Source of the DNA: Setophaga petechia
Taxonomy: Eukaryota; Chordata; Aves; Passeriformes; Parulidae
Assembly (NCBI GenBank): GCA_024362935.1
Contig: JANCRA010000177.1
Coordinates: 1-64,000 of the forward strand
Direction of reading: 5' to 3'
Length of the DNA stretch: 64,000 bases
Shown here: piece by piece, positions 55,301-64,000 of the stretch
Numbering within the stretch: position 1 is the stretch's first letter
Layout: every line of letters begins with the position of its first letter
Made by a program: the position numbers and the translations under genes
Notes under the pieces: generated by a model
What the model saw: only the letters and a program-made list of their open reading frames with translations
Told to the model about the DNA's origin: nothing
Database searches by the model: none

Positions 55301-57849
55301 CCCTATGGATAACTATCAACTATATTGAAAAGTGGTAAATGCAATGCCTTATTACCTATCAAATTTTAACATGGTCTGATTTCTTGAACAAGAATGCTAA
55401 CAAATGTGCCATATAAAATGATGCCAGATACAGTCACAAAAAGCTGTTGAGTTGTTCAGCAATATGCTAAATTGCACGTTATTGTATTTATTTCCCAGTA
55501 ACCCTGCACTTTAAAAAGTCCTACTGAATTTCTTTTTCCATGGAATTTGCAGTTACCATGGGTTTTTCTCATAACTGATTTACTTATAATTCTAATATGC
55601 TTGTTACAACTTGAATCCCTCCAGTACACCATCATGCTGTTATTTCACTTATGGCTTATTCACCTTTAAGTAGTCTTTTTGTGTTAATAACCTTGGACAA
55701 AATTACATCATGTCATATCTACAACTTTTAAGGATGTTCATTTTAATTCTGTTAAATTAAAGCCCAATATTGTAATGCTCAGTTACCTTCTGTTAAATTA
55801 AATAAGGCAAAGTTTTATTTGGTTCATTTTGGTAGATTTTATTTCTGTTCAGTTTAAGTATTACTAAGTTTGAAAAATGTTCTATTCCAGTTTTTATGGA
55901 TAGAGATATGTTTGGTATTAATAGAAATTAACTTTGAGTTCTCTTGAGTGCGCTTTTTGTTCTACCAAGGTGATAATGAAATTATGTTTATTAATTTGAA
56001 ATCCTTTTAGGGCTGAGTTTAAGTTCCTCTTGTTAAGCTCTAGCGCTGTCCAAATAAATTTCTATCAAGTTTGAGTGTTGTTTAATCTGAGGTATCATCA
56101 ATTTTACTAGTGAGCTGTTCAGTGTTTTCCTTTGATGCATTTATTCTGTCATAAATACATAAATGTTTGTATTACTGTTTTTATAGCCAGCTTTTCATAT
56201 GCCTTACCATCTTTTGGTGTAATTATCTACAAGACACGTGTCATTTCAGGATCCTCCTTTTGTTCTCTGGCTGCTTCTGTATCTCTCAGATCAGACTGCC
56301 CCTCTAGCTGGGCTTCACACTGTGGCTCTATGGTTTGACCCAGTGCTGTCTCATCATTTTTAAGTATTTTTCACAGTTCCAAGAAATGATATCTCAGCTT
56401 TGTGGGAAGCCTCCTCTAAACTGATGGTATTGTGACATCTACTCCAAGTAATCAGATGCAGCCCCAATTATTATTACAGAACCACTCCAACAGTTTGCTG
56501 GGTTTAAAGCATCTCTGTGCTGAGGAAATTTTGGAGGAGACAGCTATGGAATGGTTCATTAGTCTGTCACCCCTTGACCTTTACTCCTAAGTGCTGTTCC
56601 CAAGAGCCTTGTTTTAAATTACCTTTAGGGAATTCTCTCCCACTTAGAGCTTGGGTGGTGGCCAGGCCTTAGCTCTACCTGGACGGGAATTTGCCAACAG
56701 ACCCAGATGTTTTCTGCATCAAAGCTAGATTTGAGTTGCTTTGACTTGGCAATTTGAGCCTCTAGACATGACAGTTGAACTCTTTTTAAAGGGAGCTTGG
56801 GAATTATTATCGGGAAATAATTATTCAAGTCCCCACTGAATTGAGGTTTGTCAGCTGTTTGCAGACTCTGGGATGATGGTACATTATTTCAGAGATTGCT
56901 GTTTACCTAATTCCACCTATGTTGTTAGCTTTGTCTGCTATTTGAAATATTCCTGATTGTTGGATCCAAATTATTCCTAATTGCTCTAAGTTTCTTGTCC
57001 ACTGCATGTATTCTTTTGCTATGATGTTTCTTCATACTCATAACAAAAGACATGCATCTCATTTTAAAAAACAAAAAAGAAGAGGAATGAACGCCTTAAA
57101 CACGTTCAAGTAATGAAATATGTACATGAGAAATCTGGACAACTAATCATTTTGAATAATGCAATATTTACATGAGAAATTTGGAAAAAAGATCATCACA
57201 TCTAAATCCCAACTGGGTGTACCACAGTGAAGCCTGATTGATTCATTAACTTCAGGAGAAGATGTGCCTGTGTTTTATCATCAGCAGTTCAAAGCAGTCA
57301 CCTGTTCATTCCATCAGATACTGATCAGCTCTGACAAAATGAGGCCCAGTGCAAGGAGAAATAACCTCATCACCTTGCAGCCTTTGTGGGCAGAGCAGGA
57401 GCAGAAGGAGGACTGCCAAGACATGGCTGTGGCTGGAAACTGACAGAGGCAATTTGCCAACAAAAGCCTCCTGGCATCCTCATGGCACAGTGCTCCTACC
57501 AACCTTCTGCAGTTATTCCCTGTTCCAGCTCCCTGGAGGACATTCAATCATGTCAAAGATCAACATTTCCAGCTCACAGACTTTCTCATCCTTCTCAACT
57601 CATTGGAAACAATGGTCATGTCTTTCCATTTCCCTAAGAGACATTGGACATTATTCTTTTGTTTTCTCCTGCTGCAAAACCCTGTGTCAATGACTTGATA
57701 GAATTTGGTAAGTTTTGTTGATTGTAATTGGTCTTTTATCCATCCTATCCCATATCTAACAGATACCCAGTGATAACCTTGATGAGATAATACCCTCACA
57801 AGAGTGAACGGTTTCAACATCAGAACATAGGAGCCTTTTTTAAATTAAC
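55301..57849. other. AT-rich stretch, probably ERV internal decay, no gene
   Basis: 2.5 kb of AT-rich sequence without coding frames above 115 codons or recognisable motifs. It ends in a polypurine tract before an LTR, so it may be the internal part of an old provirus. Confidence 0.4.
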
Positions 57850-57862
57850 AAAAAGGGGGAGA
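57850..57862 (+). other. Polypurine tract before an LTR
   Basis: aaaaaggggga plus ga directly before TGTCATAGACAGG. Confidence 0.7.
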
Positions 57863-58255
57863 TGTCATAGACAGGTAGAATAACGATAAAAGAAAGGCCC
57901 TATGAAATCCGGCCTTGTTCTGCCATATTAATAGCTGGCCTGTCATCTCTTCTGAGTGCAGCTAAGCAGTTACAAGTTCCCATGTGGAGCTATTGTGAGA
58001 ATGAGACTTTGTGAACAATCTATTCTAAGGGTGAAAAACAAATGCACCTGCTACAACAAGGGATTTGTCCCACGAGAATCAGTGAAGAGAACAGCTAAAC
58101 AATACAATAGAGAGATTTGATGCACAAGTAAAATCTATTTTATTAACCAATAATAGAAAAAGTGTCAAGAAATCTATGAACTAACTAAAGTTGCATACGA
58201 GGTCTGTCAAACTGTGTAAAATGAGTTGTGTGAATAAAAAATAAAGAGTTCTCAT
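57863..58255 (+). mobile_element. 3' LTR of an old ERV
   Basis: Starts TGTCATAGACAGG after the polypurine tract; gaataaaaaataaagag near 58235 is the poly(A) signal. The end is close to the 3' end of the HYDIN-like exon. Confidence 0.6.
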
Positions 58256-58279
58256 CTCAGCTGGGGCCTCTGGGATTTC

Positions 58280-58805
58280 AGTTCTCCCCTTTCTTCAGGG
58301 CTTTGGGTTCCCCTTTCTTTGGGGCTTTGGGTTTCAACTTCTCTGGGATTTTGGTTCCCTTCCTCTCTGATCCTTTGCTTTTCTTCCTTTCTGATGCTCT
58401 GCTTTCCTTCTTCTCTGGGATTTTGGTTTCCTTCTTCTCTGTGATTATGGTTTCCTTCCTCTCTGGGATTTTGGTTTCCTTCTTCTCTGATGCTTTGGTT
58501 TCCTTCTTCTCTGGGATTTTGGTTTCCTTCCTCTCTGATGCTTTGGATTCCTTCTTCTCTGGGATTTTGGTTTTCTTCTTCTCTGGTATTTTGGTTTCAT
58601 TCCTCTCTGATGCTTTGGTTTCCTTCTTCTCTGGGGCCTTGGTTTTCTTCTTCTCTGGGATTTTGGTTTCCTTCTTATTTGGGGCCTTGGTTTTCTTCTT
58701 CTCTGGGATTTTGGTTTCCTTCTTATTTGGGGCCTTGGTTTCTTTCTTCTCTGGGATTTTGCGTTCCTTCCTCTCTGGGGATTTGGTTTTCTTTCTGGGC
58801 ATTTG
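58280..58805 (-). repeat. 24-bp coding tandem repeat (K/E/T/P)
   Basis: Unit about aagaaggaaaccaaaatccc agag (24 bp, 8 codons), alternating IPE and APN/ASE variants with a 48-bp higher order. About 20 units. Confidence 0.88.
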
Positions 58806-59389
58806 GTTTCCTTCTTCTCTAGGATCTTGGTTTTCCCCTTCTCTGGTTTTGGAGGTTTCTTGCCAACAGACACACCCTTCTTTTCCTTCTTCTGCCTCTC
58901 TTCCTCCTCTAAGGCTTTTGCCTCCTCCTCCTCAAGCTTTTGAGCCAGCTGCTTCAGCTCTCTTCTGCAGACAAAACAGAAACCATGGCTGAGAGTCCCC
59001 ACCAGAAACTTGGGCTCCCTACTCCTGGCTGGCCCTGCACTTCATTCCTTCACCCTGAGGCCATTTCCATGAATTCTCCTCAACCCACAGAGGCTGGGAA
59101 CATCCCAAGGGAGGGCATTGGTGCAAGGGGACCTCCAGGACCAGCCAAACCTGAGCTTTGCCATCAGAAGCTCTTGACTGTGCAAGCTCCCTCTCAAGGC
59201 ACAGCCAGACCCCTCCAGCCCCTGCCCAAGGCTGATCCAGCAGCTCTCTGTGCTGCTGCCTGAAAACGCCCTTTGTCTCTTGGCTTCCCAGGTTAAAGCA
59301 GAGCACAGATTGCTGACATCTGCTCATCTCTCCTACAATTCTTACTTCAGCCCCCTTCTCCCTGAGCATAGCTGAAGCATGATTTTAAA

Positions 59390-59985
59390 GAGTTCAGATT
59401 TCAGCTGAGGGTTAGAAGCAGTTCCCATTGATCAGGATGTAAGTTAGATAGGCAGACCACAGGTTAATGATGATGAGATGCTTAAGCTGCAGCTGATTGT
59501 TCTATTGTTCACCATTAGGAGCTTCTTTCTAGAAGGAAGTGCAGGAAGTGAACTGTTCTAAGAACATCTTGAAACCAGTAGAACAATGGTTAGCACCTGG
59601 GCTTGATGTCAATCAATCACTAAGCAGGGGACCTTGGATGGTGCCAGAGGGTCACAGGGACCTGATGAAGACATTCCTGACTTCATCCCTTAAGACCACG
59701 CACCCAATTGGAGACCATCGACCCAATTCAAGGGAAGAATTGCACAGGTGTGAAGGACCAATGACCTCATTTGGATACAGAGCGGGGATGGGAGGTGCTG
59801 GGGTTGTGCAGATGTATTGTATGTAAGATCTTGGGAAATAAAGAGAGGGCAAAGAACCTTGGACAGCGCGGTCACGCCTTTTAGGGACGGTTTTGGTGCC
59901 GCCTGCCGGTGTTAATAAACGTACCACTGTCTAACTTTAATTAGTTAGAGAGTCTCTGCCCATGATCTTTGATTTTAATGACTCC
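59390..59985 (+). mobile_element. Solo-LTR-like element in HYDIN-like intron
   Basis: gggaaataaagagagggcaa (59836) and ggtgttaataaacgtacca (59908) are poly(A)-type signals. cgcggtcacgccttttaggg and tttggtgccgcctgccgg follow LTR-end style. Antisense to the HYDIN-like fragment. Confidence 0.5.
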
Positions 59986-61029
59986 TAGCCTGCTCCTTAA
60001 TGAGAGCAATGCTATCAGTCAGAAAGAAAAGGCTGCAGGAACTCCTCTCCTGCAAGACAGGCTCTTGTCAGCCAGATTTCCTGCTGGAACCCAGCTGTGC
60101 CCAAGCAAACCAGTGCTGGCTGCCATGGAAACCATTGGAAGCAGCCTGGTCCATCTCCTCCCCATGAAAGCAACTTCAGCCTGGCCTGAAGGAGTCCTGA
60201 TGCACAGGCTTGCTCCACTCCCAGCTCCACACTTGGCCTGTGTGTCCTGAGCTGGGCTGCCTTGCTGGAGCTGAGCTTCTCCTGTGCTTGCCTCCTGCTG
60301 CAGCTGCAGGGGAGCCTAAAGGACATGAGCTTTTCTGGCTGCTGTCCCACCATAAGGAGAAGCCTGGCACATCAGCATTGCAAGGACTTCATCTGGGGCA
60401 GGAGCAGAACCCAAAGCAAGGTTTGCTCTGTGTCCCACGCCTGCCCATACCACAATCCCACTGTTGTGGTGAAGAAGGGAGATGATGAAGAAGATGCCAC
60501 TCAACACCATGGACTTGAAGACACCTCTAGAGGCAGTGCCAAGGCAAGGCCAGAGCCCAGCTCCCTGCAGGCAGCAGCTAAGGCAGGAGGGCTCAGCACT
60601 CCAATAGAGAAGAAGAGGTTCTGTCTCAACAGAAGAAGGTCCTTCCTCTCTTGGCAGCCAGGGAGCTCAGAGTGGCCATCCCTGTGTTGCTGCTGGCCTT
60701 TGCTATGCAGCACCTCTGAGCTCAGAGGCCTTGGAGCAGGGAAGGCCTGCAGGGACAATAAGCCATGGCAGAGCAGGAAGCCATGCAAGGCTGACTCACC
60801 TGTCCCTGAGAGGGGCCTGAGAGCCACAGTTGATCTCCAGGGGGCTCAGGGAGGAGCTGACATGTGAGGCCTCTCCGGGCACCAGCACCTCGCAGCTGGG
60901 GCCTCCCTCCACGTGGCACAGCCCCGGGGCATTGCAGGTGCTGTTGAGGTGGCCAGAGAAGGTGGAGGAGACCTGCTGGCTCTCTCCTGGCTGCAGCACA
61001 CCTGACACTGGCAGGATACTGAAAGCCTG

Positions 61030-62330
61030 GAGGGAAGACAGGAGAGACTGAGGTGCTGAGCATGGGAATGGATGCAGAAGAGCATCTTGGAGCAAAGTGC
61101 AGCTGTAGCCAGAGGGGCCTATTCCCCAAACACTGCCAGAATCACCCTCACCTCATCCTGCATCCATGCCACTGACCAGTGCAGGGACCATGGGGAAAAT
61201 CTTCTCCCACACTCACGGGTCAATGCATTAATTAGTACATGACATGAAAGTGAACTGGGATGGCTCCTGGCACTAGAAATTCTCTCTGATGCACAACTTG
61301 CCTTTAAAAAGTTTCAAAACCTCCTGCTTTTAGAAAAGGAGGAGACTCAGAGTGAGAGCTCTTGGAGCTGAGGGAAGGAGCCCAGCCCAGCTCATCTCAC
61401 TCCTGAGGCTCTTCCCCTCTCTCTCTGATTTAAATGCTGCTTTCTCAAGGTGCTACAGCAAGAGCTCCTGCAAAAATTTCCTGTGGAGCACCTGAGGAGT
61501 TGCAGGGGGAGCAGTGCCCTCCACAGGCGCTGCACAGCGTCCTTGGGCAGCCCTACAACGTGTCCTGCACGGCCTCTCCAACAAGCAGCTGCTCCAGCAG
61601 CACTTTGTGATGGGCCTGCAGGGATGGGAGGCCCCTCTGTGGCCAATGCTGAGGGCCCCCAGTGGCACTGGCAGCTGCAGCCCTGCTTGCCACACTGACA
61701 ATGGGCAAGTGAGACAGATTCCCTCTGGCCTTCTGCGCTGCCAGGGGAGTGTGCGCCACGTCCAGGGAGCACCTGAATCCCTCCAAGCCTCCAGGGAGGT
61801 GAGGGTTTGCAGCACTTGCTTCTGGCACCTGAAAAACAAGCCATTTTCTATGCTGGGAGGAAGAGACAGCCACTTTGCAAAGTCTCCCTTTGTCACACAG
61901 CTCCAAGGCCAGCAGTGCAAGAGCAGCTCTGGGTGAAAGCAGAGCCCTGCAAACAGGGAGTCTGGCTGCCTTGGGAAGAGGCTCTATGGAGATCAGGACT
62001 CATCCCAGCTTGCTCTGGGAAGGAAGCTGGAGGTGTTACCATGAGGATGCAGAGAAAAGCCTCATCTTACATTGGGAAGGAAACAAGGCAAAACATCCCA
62101 CCCTCAGCACAGGTCTGTAGGATCTGAGTCAGCTTCTGCAAGGAAAACTCTCCTATTTCTCCCTCCCCTCAGCCCATGTCCAGCCACTGGCCCTGCTGCC
62201 CAGCCCACTGTCAGGGCACAGCACAGCAGGGCAGCAAAAAGGGAGCTCAGCATGAGCAGGACTTGGTGCTGGCAGGCTGGGGAGGCAACACAAGCACTGG
62301 ATGTACAAGAAAATCTACCTCTGCACCTGA
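61030..62330. other. Region between HYDIN-like and MROH gene 3, no gene recognised
   Basis: Open frames of 100-150 codons occur on both strands around 61450-61930, but I find no splice structure or family motifs that decide between them. Confidence 0.4.
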
Positions 62331-62334
62331 AGAG

Positions 62335-63201
62335 TGGGGAAAATCCTGCACCTCTTTCAGGGCACTGGCTGCATCCTCCTGTAAAGTCCTGAAATGCCTC
62401 CATCGACTTGCCTGACAATCCAAACTGGTTTTCTTCCTGCAGAAGAAATGTCATTTCCTGAAGGGCTGCAGAGAGAGAAACAGAGGCACAGTCAGAGGCT
62501 GCATCTGGGGGGAGCTGGGGAGAGCCTCCAGCCTCGCCCATGCCCCGCAGCTCCTGCCACAGCCTGCAGCAAGCAGGAGACAAGAAGGACGAGCTGGCAG
62601 CCGCTGGCCACCAATGTCCCGCAGGCCCCTGCAAGGTGTCTGTGCTGTGGCCACACTGCCCTTAGGGCACGCAGGGAGCGGAGCCGTCGGCGGGCGGGAG
62701 GGCCAGGGAACGCAGCTGGCAGCGGCAGCCCCTGCCGAGAGCCCGCGGGCCTCACTCACCCCTACAGATGACGCGGAACTGCGGCTGCTGCCCTGCCAGG
62801 TAGTGCCCGGCCATGCCTGGGGAACACAGAGCATGTCCTGCCTTCAGAGCCACAGCTGCCGCACACGGCCGCTGCCAGCCCTGAGGCCACACGCCCTGCT
62901 GGCCCGGCAGGGTTCAGCCCGGGCCCTGGCGCACGCTGCCGCCCGAGGGCACGGCTGCCAGAGGGCGGCAGCAGCGATGCCCAGGCCAGCGGGGGCTGCG
63001 CATGGCCGCGCCCGCCTGCTGCTGCCGGGACAGCAGGCGGGGCTGGGGCCGAGCTGCGGCGGGGCGGGCCGGGGCGGGGAGGGAGCCGGGCTTGGGGCTC
63101 ACCCATGAACCTGACGGCCGCCTCTCGCAGGGGCTCCTGTGGGCTCTGCAGGTATGGCAGGGCCAGGCGCAGGTGCTCGGCTGCTCGGCTCCTGTCCTCT
63201 G
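62335..63201 (-). pseudogene. MROH family gene 3, last exons, truncated by an LTR
   Basis: Minus strand. Exon 63201-63103 (motif LRLALPYLQSPQEPLREAAV, then RFMG) matches exon 13 of gene 2 but lacks its first four bases, replaced by an LTR. Exon 62816-62760 (57 nt, MAGHYLAGQQPQFRVICR) has exactly the length of exon 14 of gene 2. The next exon starts at 62465 (ALQEMTFLLQEENQFGLSGK) and keeps open to about 62104 but soon loses similarity to the last exon of gene 2. Intron phases are conserved. Upstream exons would lie beyond the LTR, outside the window. Confidence 0.68.
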
Positions 63202-64000
63202 TGTCATGGTTTGACACTGGTACAATGCCAGTGCCCCCATGAAAATTCCCTCTCCCTGGCATCTGCTGTGAGGTGGTACCCGGGAATAAGCAAAACAGGC
63301 TCCTGCTTAGGGAAAAAAGAAAGAAAAAAAAACTTTATTAACTAAAACTACAAAAACTAAACCACAAAGGAAAGAAAATAAACACAAGGAAAATGAAAAC
63401 TATACAGAAACACCCCAACACTTCCTCCTCCCACCAAATCCCCAGTACATTTACATTTCCCAAAAAATATATCCACACTCGGTCTGGCACCACCCTTTAG
63501 ATAATCAAATCTTCAGCTCATCAAGAAGTAGACGGAGTCCTTTCCCGTACCAGGAACCTTTTTTCACAATCAGCAGCCGCCCGGAAAAAGAAAAAAGTCT
63601 TTTGCTGCTATCATGTGATTCCTTCCTTCCTTCCATGCAAAGAGATGCTCTCACCATCCCTTGCATGGAGTAGATGACCTGTTTTTCAGGGTAGACCTTT
63701 GGACCTTTTAAGGATGCCTCGTCTCGTTCCAAGCAGAGCACAGTCTCATCTCCGGGACCTTTGTCCCCCCCATTTTCTTCTCCACACCCCCTGGGGCCGA
63801 GGGGTCCCAACACTGAACTCTCTTAGCTCTGAGCCTTTGCTTCCCCCTGAAATGCAGTCTCTGTATCACCAGGAATCAGTTCATGGTTTTTACAACGAGA
63901 AAGCGTTCAGAAAAAAACCCACTCCATCTTTCCTCCATTCCTTCAACATCTTTCTCTTTGCCAGACCTCTCACTGGTCTATTTCTTCCTTCATCCTCCAC
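63202..64000 (-). mobile_element. LTR cutting MROH gene 3, continues past the window
   Basis: Starts TGTCATGGTTTGACACTGG, the reverse complement of the end of the LTR at 53547-55027. Complemented poly(A) signal ctttattaac at about 63333. Same transcriptional direction as MROH gene 3. At least 799 bp. Confidence 0.72.

Larger units (their letters stand above)
58277..61026 (-). pseudogene. HYDIN: HYDIN-like fragment (ASH-type domain exon and Lys/Glu-rich repeat exon)
   Basis: HYDIN is a giant axonemal protein of the ciliary central pair. Minus-strand exon 61026-60800 (acceptor cttccctccag, donor gtgagt) reads AFSILPVSGVLQPGESQQVS, CHVEGGPSCEVLVPGEAS and LSPLEINCGSQ, typical of HYDIN/ASH domains. 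The next exon, from 58964 (after gtctgcag), begins ELKQLAQKLEEEEAKALEEE, then KKGVSVGKKPPKPEKGKTK. It continues as some 20 copies of an 8-residue KKETKIPE/KKETKAPN repeat to a stop at 58277. Between KETKC and the repeats (about 58803) the frame shifts by one base. The intron holds an LTR (59390-59985). Only two exons are visible, so this is a partial duplicate. Confidence 0.68.

Overview
The window reads as nuclear DNA of a bird, probably a songbird. I infer this from CR1 LINE fragments on both strands, many solo LTRs of ERVK/ERVL type, and short spliced genes whose introns are packed with GC-rich minisatellites, as on avian micro- or dot-chromosomes. I see no prokaryotic features. All genes are multi-exon, so most long open frames are minisatellites or retroelements read through.

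Layout: (1) 0.1-3.9 kb, 3' end of a myosin-binding protein C gene (MYBPC2-like), with large intronic minisatellites and duplicated exon edges. (2) 5.0-12.7 kb, an intact 19-exon maestro heat-like repeat (MROH) family gene; its spliced frame is 2,286 nt and closes without a break. A decayed copy of its exon 8 follows at 12.97 kb. (3) 13-22 kb, a repeat desert with LTR-like segments, two CR1 fragments, a (GGGAA)n tract and a leucine-rich-repeat pseudogene on the minus strand. (4) 22.7-28.7 kb, a second MROH gene of 15 exons. A solo LTR with a 5-bp target duplication interrupts exon 3, and the reading frame does not join between exons 7 and 8. (5) 32.5-34.8 kb, remains of an ERVL-type element with integrase followed by dUTPase.

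(6) 35.1-52.1 kb is the most structured part. It holds a cluster of RFX X-box-like palindromes and a large imperfect inverted duplication (36.2-38.0 kb against 48.7-52.1 kb). Between the arms lie a solo LTR, a truncated class II (ERVK-like) provirus (pol, env, polypurine tract, 3' LTR) and a compact, apparently intact five-exon gene for an unrecognised 70-residue secreted peptide with a furin-like RQKR site. (7) 52-58 kb, further LTRs and a second env fragment. (8) 58.3-63.2 kb on the minus strand, a HYDIN-like fragment (one ASH-type exon and a Lys/Glu-rich exon of 8-residue repeats) and a third MROH copy whose exon is cut by another LTR running off the window.

Overall the window shows local multiplication of MROH (three copies plus an extra exon) and repeated LTR insertion. 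Gene 1 and the small secreted-peptide gene look fully intact. MYBPC, MROH gene 2, the HYDIN-like copy and MROH gene 3 each carry at least one break. Single-base breaks in G-rich tracts could also be assembly errors.
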